In this document: one piece after another, positions 21,936-32,962 of the stretch | How the letters are laid out: every line of letters begins with the position of its first letter | Numbering within the stretch: position 1 is the first letter of the stretch | Source: Mesostigma viride | Lineage: Eukaryota; Streptophyta; Mesostigmatophyceae; Mesostigmatales; Mesostigmataceae | Direction of reading: 5' to 3' | Assembly (NCBI GenBank): GCA_009746045.1 | Contig: RPFO01000041.1 | Location: 3,521,661 to 3,585,660, forward strand | Length of the DNA stretch: 64,000 bases | Position numbers and translations under genes: made by a program | Notes under the pieces: model-generated | Told to the model about the DNA's origin: nothing | What the model saw: the letters and a program-made list of their open reading frames with translations, nothing else | The model's database searches: none

Positions 21936-23552
21936 TCTGCTGGCACTGCAGACCGCGGTGGCCGACATCAACCTCCAGTTGACCCTGGCCAAGTGCGCGG
22001 TGTACTCGCCCCAAGGTGATTGCTCCGGCTTTCCGCCCCAGCTCTTGGGCCGGGACGAGCGCCTCCATGGGTTGGATGTCCTCGGCGTTCCGGTTGGCGA
22101 CCCCGCGTTTGTCATCGATGCTCTGCGGGCCGCCCTCGAGGCACGCACTGAGGTACTGCCCTTGATTGCGCGCCTTCATGATTCGCAGACCAAGGGTCTG
22201 CTTCTGTGGTTTTGCGCTCACCCTCGCGTCGTTCACTGGCTCCGGGGCGCTCTTCCGGCTCAGGTCCGGCTGGCCGCCGAGGGCCACGACGAACGCATCC
22301 AGTCGGCCTTGGCGCAGCTGGTCCCGGGCCCCGACCTCCCGCCACATGCTATTCGCATTGCCTCCCTGCCTGCACGGATGGGTGGCTGCGGTCTGACTCG
22401 TGCCGCCCGGCTGGCCCCAGCAGCATTTTTGGGCTCCGTCGCTCAGTCGTGGGCGGAAAGCTGCCGGCTCCTGCCCCTTTTGGCAACGGCAGCGCCTGAC
22501 CTCCTGGACCCCAGCAGCCCTAAGTTTGCCCTTCGTCACCGCCATCCAGGAGGCCTATGCTGAGATCCAGCAGGCCTGTTCTCCCGTCCGTGCCGCTCAG
22601 GCGGTACAGCGCCACCTCCCTCGCGGCACTCCCTCGGTCGCCTCCGTTCAATCTCCCGCCGCATTCCCTGCTCGCGTCATCGATAAACACCAGAAAACCT
22701 ACGCGGGTATTCTGCACACGGCTGATTGGATTGCTCTTTTCGCGGACCTCAACGCCCAGGGACGTGCGTGGCTGTTCTCGCTTTCCTTGCGGAGTGTGGG
22801 CTCGGCGTACCTTTGTGCTCTTCCCATGGCCCCCCATTCGCCTTGGCTCCCAGCCACTACTCGGTGGCGCTCCGGCACCAGCTATTTGCCCCGCAGCCTC
22901 TTGTTCCGGCCGGGCGGCCTTGTGGTAGCTGTGGGCAGCCGCTGGATCCCACGGGGACTCACTACCTTGCCTGCATGGGGGGCCAACAGAATCAGAATTG
23001 GTATTTGTATTTGCACACTGTCCTCCTGACGGTGGTGCTCGCCATGATTCGGTCGGTTTTCCCCCACGCGAACATCCGGTCCGAGGATGCGGATGGCGCT
23101 GCCTTCTATTCCCCCAACCACCGGCCTGACATCGTGGTGCTGGACTTTGAGGGGGGTGGCCGGCATCTGCTTATTGACGTTTTGGTGGCGCGGCCCTTGG
23201 CTCTTAGCCACGTGGCTGGGGCCTCCCTCACGGCAGGTTACACGGCGGACCGGGCGGAGCGGGCCAAGCTCCTGGCCTACGGCGACGTCGGGCACCATCG
23301 TGTGGTGCCCTTTGTCCTGGAGGAGTTTGGGGCCATGGGGCCCCTGACCTCCGCCTTCTTCAAGGAGTGTTGCCGGCTCCGGGAGGACCGGCTGGACCTG
23401 GAGGGCTAGCGGGCCCCATGGTCGGCGCGGACCTGGACGTCATATTGGCGTCAGCGCTTGTCGGTGGCGCTGACTCGGGCCATGGCTGACATCATGCTCC
23501 GCCGTACGCGGGCTGATTTTGCGGTGCAGCAGGGCTATTAGGTTCCTCCCGT
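21936..23552 (+). pseudogene. LINE A, C-terminal part with restriction-like endonuclease
   Basis: The RT thumb and linker continue (LQTAVADINLQLTLAKCAVY), then the frame shifts near 22525 and again near 22820, so the copy is dead. The last part has the zinc-binding CGSCGQ...THYLAC pattern (CX2CX9HX3C) followed by RPDIVVLDFEGGG and HLLIDVLV, the CCHC plus PD..D arrangement of the restriction-like endonuclease of R2/NeSL-type LINEs. A stop follows DRLDLEG (TAG at 23407-23409), with related sequence to about 23552. Exact clade assignment needs a tree. Confidence 0.78.
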
Positions 23553-24205
23553 TAGGCGTTTCCATTGGTCTTATCGTAGTATAGAGCTTTGACATGGCTC
23601 TGTATATAGGTTTATAGCTGGGCGTTTGCTTTGCATGGTTTGAGTGATTTCACTCTGCTGTAAGTAATTATATTTTTAATATATATATGGATACTGTATT
23701 TGGATACTGGGTTGTTTATCAATTCTGGTTTTAATTTATTTAGTGTACCTGGTGTTGGCATGCCAACTCAGTGCTAAACTACTTTATGCACAATGATGCA
23801 ACTTGATGCTATAGTGACGTGCCACGATGTAACTTTATTAACTTCACCATTAGTCATGGGGTCAATAGGATTGCTCATTATGCCATGTTAACATGAACCA
23901 TGGGTTACGTAATAGTGAAAACAGTAATCATGATGCTCCACTTGAAGTCTCCAACATGGTCATGTTTGGAATTTTATTGATCATATTTACAATATATGAA
24001 AAGAGACAACAAACGTGGAAGCATGGCACGCCGAGGCCGATAATATATGTGTGAAATATGAAAAGAGACAACATCTTTGGCAAGCATGATCATATCATGC
24101 TTGCCAAACATATGAATGATATCGACCATGTCCAGAAACCATGTTTGCCAATGGTGCATTTAGGATACATTTGAAGCCGTGCAAATGTATCCTAATCCGG
24201 TAAAA
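23553..24205. other. LINE A 3' region and gene-free AT-rich DNA
   Basis: Up to about 23690 the sequence is the LINE A 3' UTR, because the same stretch occurs in reverse at 63462-63600, ending in an AATATATATAT tail. From there to 24205 it is AT-rich without genes. AAAAGAGACAACA occurs twice (24000 and 24061). CAAGCATGAT/ATCATGCTTG forms a short palindrome near 24088. Confidence 0.55.
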
Positions 24206-25233
24206 CCACCCGCGGTGGTCATGGAGGTGCGCCCACGCCATGCCGATACGTGTCGTCATGTCGTCCTCGCAGTCGGGAAGCCAACTGCCGAGCAGCTTGA
24301 AGCGGCCTGAAGGAGGGTAGTTGACCTCGGCATCGTCTAAGAGGCGGAGTGTGGGTGGGGGCCCTGCCATGCCAAGGGCCAGGGCCTCCGTTTTGGGGCT
24401 GATTTCTAGACCAACCGCCCGAGCCTCGAGCGCCAGGCAGTCCAGCCAAAGTTGGGCAGACTCCGGTTTCTCGATGAGCGTGATGTCGTCGGCATAAATG
24501 AGGTCAGCTAGTAAATTCTGCTGGTTAGTCGGCCCCCCTTCTCCAAGCTCGTTCGTGATCGCTAGGCCAGGGGCACGGCTCGCAATGCTAGCAAAGCGAG
24601 CACGTGCCTGGCGCATAACATAATCCACTACAATAATAAACAGGTACGGCGACAGGACGCAACCCTGCCAGACGCCGGTCTGGCAGCAGTGGGCATGGCG
24701 GGGTAATGCCGTGTTGAGTGCGCACCGAAGTGGTCGACCCCTCATACAGCGTGCGGATGACGGTAATCAGGGGAGTGGGGACGCGAGCGCGAGCAAGTAC
24801 AGCCCATAGAGCGTCCCAGAGAACAGAATCAAAAGCCTTGATGAAGTCGACGAAGATCAGGATGGCGGGAAAGTCACCAGGTTGCAGGAGAGCGATTTCC
24901 TCGAAGAGGCGACGCGCGACGAAGATGGCCATGACGGTGTTGCGCCCAGGACGGAAGCCCATTTGACTTTCCCCAAGGTGACAGTCGAGAGCTGAACGAA
25001 GGCGGTTGAGGATCATGCGCATGAACAACTTGAGTGCGGCGCTCTGGATGCAGACTCCTCTGTAGTTGGCGGGGTCGTCAGGGGAACCTTTGTTTTTGTA
25101 CAGCATAATACGGTAGCTGTGCTGCCACTCAGGAATCGGTGGCGCGTCGGCAAGCAGGATCCGGTTGCAGACGTCAAGCAGGAACCCCGTGAGCGCCGTC
25201 AGCTTAATCACCGGGGCTGGGAGCTGGTCAGTC
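24206..25233 (-). pseudogene. LINE B insertion, 5' part (reverse transcriptase)
   Basis: On the minus strand the frame starts in the middle of the RT (QLPAPVIKLTALTGFLLDV), then YKNKGSPDDPANYRGVC, motif A IFVDFIKAFDSVLWD, QGCVLSPYLF, and motif C LIYADDITLIEKP. One frame change lies near 24690. It is 5'-truncated by the insertion itself, as expected for a LINE: ATGAGCAC flanks the composite (17882-17889 and 25234-25241). The 3' part is at 17890-18609. Confidence 0.85.
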
Positions 25234-25241
25234 ATGAGCAC

Positions 25242-25592
25242 CTTATATTAATGGGCTATCCGGGTGGTCTGACCCAAGGAAAGCATCATTGGACTATCCA
25301 ACTAAGTTGTCCAATGTTGTTGTTGAGGTGATCCATACCCTCCCTGGGAAGTTAGGTGGGGGTTCACTTTTCCTTGGGGAAAAAGGATCGTCTTTTGGCC
25401 AAGTTTGACTGGAGCTATCATCCAAATGCTTCAATAAGCCCGTGGTATTATTGCATATTCTGAAAGCCCTCGAAGTGTAGATACTCCTAGCATCTTGGTT
25501 GGGGGTATTTGGAGAACTGTGTCCTTTGAGTTATGATTTTTCTCATTTTCAGGGGTCTGAAAGTGCCAAAAATGGTCCTCCCGACTAAGGGT
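25242..25592 (+). mobile_element. piggyBac-like element, copy 2, right part
   Basis: Matches 8890-9229 of copy 1 (GTCTGACCCAAGGAAAGCAT, CTCCTAGCATCTTGGTTGGG) and ends CCCGACTAAGGG, the inverse of the left terminus. The target TTAA has become TTCA here. With 16880-17889 it makes one element of about 1.36 kb, close to the 1,320 bp of copy 1. Confidence 0.8.
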
Positions 25593-25968
25593 TCAATTAA
25601 TCTCGGGCCCCGCCCTCTGCATTGAAATCGAAGTTTATAAGTTTCGAAGTTGGGCTCGAGACAATCGGTGTAAAATTGGCTATCCTCAGGGGCAATAACC
25701 TCCACCTGAGGACTTCTACCCTGCACTCTACCAATGGGCCGCGGGGCCCGTGGGGAGAAAACAGGAGCATGCCCCACAGGAAGGTGCTTGTCGCAGACGG
25801 CAGCCCATTTCTCCTTGTCTATCATGCGTGCGTGGAGTACAGATAATCCCAGAAGCCCTGTGCACATCCTCAAGCAAATTTTGTGTCACACAGGTCCGGG
25901 TCGCGCCGCGTCGGTGCGGGGCGCACACAAGTTTGCCAGTGGGTTGCGACGGGGCAAAGGCTTATTTT
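25593..25968 (-). other. Possible 3' exon of the CACTA accessory gene, otherwise unassigned
   Basis: On the minus strand a frame of about 128 codons (25487-25873) contains DKEKWAAVCDKHLPVGHAP and FYTDCLEPNFETYKLRF and overlaps the end of the piggyBac-like element. It could be an exon downstream of the gene at 25969-26647, or unrelated. I do not recognise it. The left end of the CACTA element, expected to begin CACTA, was not found here. Confidence 0.3.
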
Positions 25969-26647
25969 TTAACTATCAGGACATTCACATTCCACCATGC
26001 AAAAACTGAATGCAATACATTTATATACCTTGCCCGGCTGTGTGGTAATGACGATATTGGTCAGGGAGCTGTGAGGCGTTTTGCTGCCGGTGGGCTTTTT
26101 GTCTGCCTTGTGTGGCCGAGGGTTGGGTGGTGCCAGCTTTTTACGCTTCTTGATGATGAGCTGGTCATCGTCATCCTCACTGTCATCGTCATCATCACCG
26201 TTTCCGGCATGGCCCTCATCCTTGTGGTTGGAGAGGTAAGTATCGAGACCACTGCGCCTCAATATATTCTGTCGCCGAAAGATGCACGGGTTGAGCAGGT
26301 GCTTGTTTCCGCTGCCCTGCCTCAAACTTTTCTAGGCTGCGTTTGTACTGCTCCTTGGCCTCCGAAAATGCAGTTGAAGCCAATGCCCCTGCCCACGGAC
26401 CATTGATAATATGCAGCCGTTCAACGCAGTTGCGGAAATGGTCGGCATCCTGGTATTTCTTGATGATGCCTGGAACTAAATACTTTTCAGTCAGGGGTGC
26501 AATCTGTCTCCGAAGCGTCGTTTGATATTGTTTCGCGGGCGTCTGGAGGAGGGGCTGAGACTCATCCACAAATTTGTTTGCCTTGAACCTCTGCTTCACC
26601 TCGTCTGAGGCTACCTGTCGTGGCTGCCGATGGGTTTTCTTCGCCAT
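25969..26647 (-). pseudogene. Accessory protein gene of the CACTA element (putative)
   Basis: Begins MAKKTHRQPRQVASDEVKQ at 26647 and reads through a helical region (FRNCVERLHIINGPWAG, KEQYKRSLEKFEAG). After a one-base frame change near 26270 it continues into an acidic then basic tail (GNGDDDDDSEDDDDQ, KKRKKLAPPNPRPHK). A GT donor lies at about 26030. It runs divergently from the transposase gene at 27560-32513 across a 0.9-kb spacer. An acidic/basic DNA-binding accessory protein next to the transposase fits the two-gene plan of En/Spm elements, but the assignment is by position only. Confidence 0.45.
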
Positions 26648-27555
26648 CGTTTACCCCACCATCCCACCATCCCACCAGCTAGTCACATCTTCCCACATGC
26701 GCGTAAGGCGTTCAAACACCGCGCCTAGCCGCGAACTGCCAGGTGCAAGCGCAACGTCAAGCTCAGGTTTACTATTGCTCGTTGATGGGTTTAGATCGGA
26801 CGACAAGGAGACGCTACTACGCGCTCGAGATTTGGAAATTGCGCCAATGTCCACGGCCAGATGCGGGGAGGTCCACCTGTTGGAACCGTTACACCGTTAC
26901 ACTAAATCTCTGTCGGCTTGAACCGCGTGGGATCCTATGTAATTACCTTACTAACTTGGCAAATCCACGCCATCCGATACTTTTCAGGGCATCGCAGAGT
27001 ACACCGCCAATCCCGTGAGCGCGGGATAGCATGCAGCCAATCGAGGAAACAGCCAGGGTCGAGTACACTGGATCCCTACCGTTGCAATTTTGCCGGCACA
27101 AACCTTGTACATTTACCAGAGCGAGACACGTCGCGGCCATCTCATGCAGTATCTGACAAAGCACCGTTGGAACGAAGTAACTGCAATTTGCCCTGGGCAA
27201 TTGCATGGTGGGCGTTTGACCCAAAGCCATCATCGGCCTGGCGACGTTGCGCCGACTTTGCAAGGCAACGACGACAACACGTGTACCTTGGTAATCAGGG
27301 GAACCGCGCGCGGCCAGGCAGCCATAGCGTTGAGGTCTCCCATATCGACTGGGGCAGTAACCAAATGACGGTCGACCATCACCCTGAATCCAGCTAGGCC
27401 GAAAAGCCATGACATACACATGGGTCAGCCATACAGAGTCAGTCATACACACATAGGGTAGGAGGGCCTGCATCAACTGATGCAGGCCCTCCACAGCGCT
27501 TGCCGGGTTTGTCTTTGCTAGTTTGACGGAAATGGCGGGCACGATGCACGGCAGC
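26648..27555. other. Spacer between divergent CACTA genes
   Basis: Probably the shared promoter region of the two CACTA genes. It contains a perfect hairpin at 27461-27492. A 241-codon minus-strand frame (26943-27668) shows no motif and overlaps the transposase start, so I treat it as chance. Confidence 0.45.
27461..27492. repeat. Perfect 15-bp-stem hairpin
   Basis: GGAGGGCCTGCATCA and its exact complement TGATGCAGGCCCTCC are separated by AC. It lies about 70 bp upstream of the first readable exon of the CACTA transposase. It could be a regulatory palindrome or the relic of another element. Confidence 0.85.
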
Positions 27556-30500
27556 CTCCGTGGATGAGTACATGATGGGCGAGCCGGCTGCCGACGACAA
27601 AGCCAATGTTGATGCCCGCAAGCGGGAGGAGGCCCGTGAGTTTGCCTACAATTACGAGGAAACTGCAAAACGCATTCGTGCTGACACCCCGCTCTATCCG
27701 GGGTCGTCTAGGACGTCCATTGTAACGACGTTGGAACTCTTGTCCTTGCTTGGAAAGAACGGCGCATCTGCGCAGTTTGCTGATGAGCTTTTCAAGTTTA
27801 TCTCCGACATTCTGCCGGCGGGAAACCAGCTACCGCAGTCAGTTGGTACAGCCCGGTCCGTGATGAAAAATCTCGGACTGGGCTACCAAGTTTTCGATGG
27901 CAGCCTGCCCATGCGACTCGTGAGTATATTTATAAAGACAAGACTGTAAAACAATGCCCTGAATGCCACCGGAACCGTTTCGAGACTTATGAAGACCGTA
28001 ATGGAGACACTGTGGTCACCAGTAGACCGCACCGGCAGGTTCCCAAGTTTTCTCTCAAGGATCGGATCCGGGCTCTTTTCAGAATACCCGAGATGTCACG
28101 AGCGTTCCGGTACGCATGGGAGAATCGATCCCAGGAGCCTGACGGACCCAAGAAGAAGATCCATGGGATTAAAGGTCAGTCTGGCCTTCCCGGTTTTTTG
28201 CTTTCACTAATTTTACGTTTAGCCCATCAAGTTACTTCAGTTTGATGTAGTTCACGGTGTCCTGTTTTTGTTGCTTTAACCTGCAAAGTCTTCTCTGTGT
28301 TTCTCTGGATAAATGTTACTTGCGCTAAAATTTTCACGTGCTTGCATATTTCCCTTCTTGGCTTTTGTTCACTTCCGTGCACCTCCGGCAGATTCCAGGG
28401 CCTGGCAGCGCATGGCTGATGAGTACCCCGAGCTTGCCCAGGATCCTCGGAACCTTTCCATCGGGGCGTGCTTCGACGGTGTCTGCCCTCGGTTTTGGGT
28501 GGACACGTACTCGTGCTGGCCCCTCTTTGCCATTTTTTTCAACCTTCCCGAGTGGGACTCAATCAACAAACATTTTTGTCCAATGATGCTCCTTGTGGGT
28601 GCTCACAAAGGGAAAGCCCCGAAGAAAATGCGCATCTAAGTCCTTGAACTTCTCGTCGATGACCTGCGCGAGCTGTTTGATGGATTCTATATCTGCGACG
28701 TCCTGGATGCTAACGACAAGACTGGAAACTTCATCACTGCTTTATTTAATGTCTTGCTCCTCCTGACTATGCACGACTACCCGGCACTTTCCAAGCTCAG
28801 CAACATGCCGGACGCCGGTTATGACGGATGCCTAAAACATGGTCCCAAGTGGAAGGGCATCTACTTTTCCCAGGGCAAGATTGTGTTCCTTGGCATCAAC
28901 CGCATGCTACCTCTCGACGACACACAGCGTGGCACCACCGAGCCAGACCCAGGCGTCATGACCTACAATGAGTACCTGAAACATTGTGAGGACAACGAGC
29001 GCCTGCCCGAGGCTTTTTCGCGGCTGCCCTACTGTCCGAAGCTTCCACACCGTAATGCAATCGACGAATTCCATCTGGCTTCAAACTTCCTTCTGCGCTT
29101 GGTGAACTGCACCAAGGGTAAGTAAATTACTTGTATTGTGGTGTTTCTTTTAAATTTGCACTTCCTATTTTAATTCAGAAAATGCTGCATTTTGTACTTT
29201 CATATTAATGGGTTTTGTATCCTATTGCTTCATTTCGCTGCATGGCTGTGCAGGTGGCGCTGCCCCCAAGAGGGTGCGGTTGCGACTCGAGGAGCTCGGT
29301 GAAAACCCCGAATTGTGGATGACGAGGGAGGAGTGCACGACAGTTGCTCGTGATGGAACCGAGAAGACCTCTGTCAAGTGCACGGGCAGGCAACCCGGTT
29401 TCGAGCTGACCAAGGAAGAGAAGAAAGAAATCAAGGGTGAGTTTTGTGCTAGGCTTAAAAGATGTCCCTGCTACTTTTTTTTTCTTATGTTATAAAGTTA
29501 GTATATTCTGCTCATTGCTTTGGCTCCCCGCATTTGTTTGTCTTGTGGACGCTTTGGTGCATGGCTGAATGTAGTGGTCAGCTGAGTATCGGTTGTTGGA
29601 TGGAAACCTGAACTTTTTGTAGGTTTGATGATGGCCTTTTTCCCATTTTGCTGGTAACTGGTTTCATGCATGTTGGCAGGTAAGGTTGTGGCATTTATCT
29701 GACTTTTTTTAATGGCTTTGTGTGGGATTCTTTTGTTTTGATGCAGCCCTGGAGAGGCGCCTCTGCATGTCCCTGCCTGACTGCTTTTCAGGACGGATAG
29801 TCGGGCTGCTGTGCGACGGCAAAGCTGAGCAAAAGTCCAAGACGCATGACAAAATTGTCTACTTCTGCAAGTTCTTACCTGTGCTGCTGCGTGGTCGTCT
29901 GCACCCGGTCGCCCGTGGGGCATTTCTACAAGCTTCGGCGGCCTGGGATGCTGCTTTCAGTGGCAGAATTCTCACGCAGGAGGAGCTATATGAGGTTGGC
30001 ATGATGTTTTTGCGGGCAGTGGCTAGGATGGAGGGGGTCATTCCCGCAAGTGAAATGTCTCGGTCGATGCACGCTGCAGCCCATTTGGCTGCTCAGATCT
30101 CGGAGCTTGGCCCCCCGGACGGCAGGAGCATGGCGTGGGGCGAGAGACAAATGAAAGTGGCTTGTTCTGGAGCCATGTCGAACAACAACATCGAGCACTC
30201 CATGGGGCGGTCGTTCGTGGAGATCGAGGAGCTGACGCTCCTGTCATCCATCATCCATGAGACCTCCGGGGTAAATGTATTCTCAATGCGGTTTGTCATT
30301 AAGAATTGTCCTCTGAATTTGTTCTTCTTTTTTTTTCATGATTGTCCTTCACCTTTGCTGATTCCATGTTTTTTTTTCATGCAAATGATCTCATGGGTGC
30401 AGGTAAAGAGCAAACACTACATCTGGGACACTCTGACCTCAGACCCCTCCCGGTTTGAAGACCTGGGTAAGAAGCCTCCTCGCAAGGGGCGTTACCATTT

Positions 30501-30744
30501 TTCTCCCGACGAGCTGAAGGAGGTGCGGGCGTTGCTGGTGCAAGAGGCGCTGCCAAAAGCGACGTACGATGACCCGGCGATCAATGGAGACGAGAAGTAT
30601 TGGTAAGCTTTTCCATGCAAGTTGTGTTTTTCTTAATTATTACAGTACTGGCTGTTTGATGCAGTTTTGTCAGTTGTGTATACTCACATGTTAGTTACAC
30701 TATGTCTCAATTCCTTTGGATGTCATCTTTGATAACAGTCACTT

Positions 30745-31185
30745 GAAGGCATTGGCGGTAGCCCGGTCTATCGTAGAACAAAAGCACATCTTGGCGAATT
30801 AATTATTTTTTTGCGTCGGGAGGATCGGTTTTCGACCCCTGCCGTCCAAGTATTGACAATCGCAGGCATGCAAAGGTCAGATTCTGAGTGCTCTCATCAA
30901 GATCTGTCGATTGCGCTACTTAGACTTGAGAATGGACCCCCTAGCCTCGAACTGGGTCTGTCTTGACTTTGGCCCATTTCATGCTAAGTGGCCAGCCCAC
31001 AGCCATTTTCACCTGCCTTGTAGGCCAAGTATCGCTCAACTGAAAACGGACTTTCCGGTATCTAAGGTATGATCCAGAATCCTCTCGAGGAGATCTGTCG
31101 ATTGCGCTACTCAAAATAAAAACCAGATGTGATGTATGATGAGACCCAGTCTACGATGGTAGACCGGGCTACCGCCAATGCCTTC
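30745..31185. mobile_element. 441-bp MITE in a transposase intron
   Basis: Terminal inverted repeats begin GAAGGCATTGGCGGTAGCCC and extend through GGTCTA; the right end is the exact complement. ACTT flanks both sides (30741-30744, 31186-31189). An internal direct repeat, AGATCTGTCGATTGCGCTACT, occurs twice. It sits within the GT-AG intron between 30602 and 31268, so splicing of the transposase could remove it. Confidence 0.85.
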
Positions 31186-31898
31186 ACTTAGCGTTTTCGC
31201 CCCCTGAAACTTGTTCCCTGACCTGAATACCACCTTGCATTCTTGTGCGTGTGTATGTATTTTGCAGGGGGCACTACTGCGAAAAGGATCCAGATTACGT
31301 GCAGACGTGGGGAACATTAAACCAGGAGCCTCTTGTGCCCAAGCGCATCAAGGCGGCTGTTGCTGGGGTGGTAGGCACGGCAGATGAACACGATAGAGTG
31401 CACTTGTACGGCTTCAACTATCGCACCGAGCATGCCGACAATACACAAGCCATTCGGCACCGTAATTCTGGGATTGCATACCATGGGCCGGATCGTGAGT
31501 TGGGGTTTGGGGTAATCACGCACATTTTGCAGAGGACCCTAGTTGCACCTACTGTAGAATGGCCCAAGCAGTTGGTGCTTACAGTAGGGTTGAGCTTTCG
31601 ACCCTAGTCAGGTGGCCCACCGTCCCAGTGAAAGGTTGATCCTTATCAGCGGTGCCCAGGCCCCCCGTACCCCCAAGTTAGTTTTACCTACATCTGTGAG
31701 CTCAGTGGGGTATGTGGTGGACAAGTGCTATGAGCCTGAAATGGCGGTGATTATGGCGAAGCTGCCATGGAACATGGCCAACGATGCGCAAGGGCCTTTG
31801 AGCGATGTTGTGTCGCGCTCGCTGGGCATTGACTGGAATGATCAGCCCTTGTATGTCATATCAGATGACGAAGTGCCAGCAGAACCTGCCACTTCCGC

Positions 31899-32272
31899 GA
31901 AGAAGAAGAAGAAGAAGAAGAAGAAGAAGAAAAGAAGAAGAAGAAGAAGAAGAAGAAGAAGAAGAAGAAGAAGAAGAAGAAGAAGAAGAAGAAGAAGAAG
32001 AAGAAGAAGAAGAAGAAGAAGAAGAAGAAGAAGAAGAAGAAGAAGAAGAAGAAGAAGAAGAAGAAGAAGAAGAAGAAGAAGAAGAAGAAGAAGAAGAAGA
32101 AGAAGAAGAAGAAGAAGAAGAAGAAGAAGAAGAAGAAGAAGAAGAAGAAGAAGAAGAAGAAGAAGAAGAAGAAGAAGAAGAAGAAGAAGAAGAAGAAGAA
32201 GAAGAAGAAGAAGAAGAAGAAGAAGAAGAAGAAGAAGAAGAAGAAGAAGAAGAAGAAGAAGAAGAAGAAGAA
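31899..32272 (+). repeat. (AAG)n microsatellite inside the transposase reading frame
   Basis: About 374 bp of GAA/AAG repeats. A single base irregularity near 31931 (AAGAAAAGAAG) switches the reading from poly-Lys to poly-Arg. The frame downstream of the array no longer matches the acidic C-terminal tail. It lies between VISDDEVPAEPATSAKKK and the basic segment PPAKKKQKAV. Confidence 0.95.
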
Positions 32273-32689
32273 ACAACCTCCCGCTAAGAAGAAGCAGAAA
32301 GCAGTCGGCACCCAGCAAAGCGCCAAAGCCACGGGGGGCTAAGGCAGTGCTGCTGCTTCGGTGGCATGTCCAAGCTCTGCGCCGACACGCACTAGTGGCA
32401 GGCGCCGTGCGGCGGTGGACTATGGAGAGACAAGTGGTGGCGAGGACGCCTCTGATGACAGTGATGAGGACACCTCAGATGACAGTGATGAGGCTGAGGA
32501 TGAGTTTTGGTGACCAAGATGAGGCTATGGCCTGGATTCCTTGTTTCTTTCACAACCATATTAATTTTTTTCGTAATGAACCATCTCTAAATCATGAATG
32601 CTCACCGCCTGTTTGTATCAAGTGTGTGAATCTCCTCGTTCTAAGTCCTCGTGGTTTTCTCTGTTTTTTCAGTTCTTGTGGTTTTCACT

Positions 32690-32962
32690 GTTTTCTCAGT
32701 TGTGGCCTTGGACTTGTTTGAGCAATTTGAGAATGATTCTCAATTCTTCTCAGCACTTCTCAGGCCATTTCTCAGGTTCGTGACAATTTTCTCAAAAACT
32801 GAGACCAAACTGAGAATTTTTTTAGTTCTTCTCAATCGTCCTGAGAAAAACTGAGATTTTTCTCACTGATTCTCAATTTGCTGAGAAAAATCTTAGAAAA
32901 ACCCTCAAATTGAGAAAAACTGAGAAAAAAGTGAGAAATGTCTCAACCCCCTCTTCCTAGTG
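32690..32962. mobile_element. CACTA right end with subterminal repeats
   Basis: Numerous copies of CTGAGAAA and its complement TTCTCA(A/G) in both orientations crowd 32690-32945. They are followed by CCCCCTCTTCCTAGTG, ending at 32962. Dense subterminal repeats and a TAGTG end (CACTA on the other strand) are hallmarks of En/Spm elements. The sequence beyond is gypsy, so the element apparently sits in the gypsy 3' region. The matching left end was not found. Confidence 0.7.

Larger units (their letters stand above)
27556..32513 (+). pseudogene. CACTA/En-Spm transposase (Transposase_21 type), decayed
   Basis: Readable exons: 27556-27919, about 27930-28174, 28392-29117, 29254-29436, 29747-30270, 30403-30602, 31268-31494, and a last part to 32513; most junctions are GT-AG with matching phase. 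Features include a zinc-like CPECHRNRF, IGACFDGVCPRFW, TYSCWPLFAIFFNLPEWD, LLLLTMHDYPALSKL and a DUF4218-like region (MHAAAHLAAQISELGPP). These match the transposase of En/Spm-type elements (known family). Damage: a frameshift near 27925, an in-frame TAA after KKMRI at about 28637, and another frameshift near 31640. The C-terminus has a long AAG tract and ends in an acidic DASDDSDEDTSDDSDEAEDE tail. Confidence 0.82.

Noticed and set aside
22112-22545. Long minus-strand frames within LINE A
   Set aside because: Shadows of the GC-rich plus-strand LINE A coding sequence.
26943-27668. 241-codon minus-strand open frame
   Set aside because: No motif, overlaps the opposite-strand transposase exon and the presumed promoter spacer.
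31842-32332. Poly-Glu, poly-Leu, poly-Phe frames
   Set aside because: By-products of the AAG tract; only the plus-strand frame continuing the CACTA transposase has meaning.
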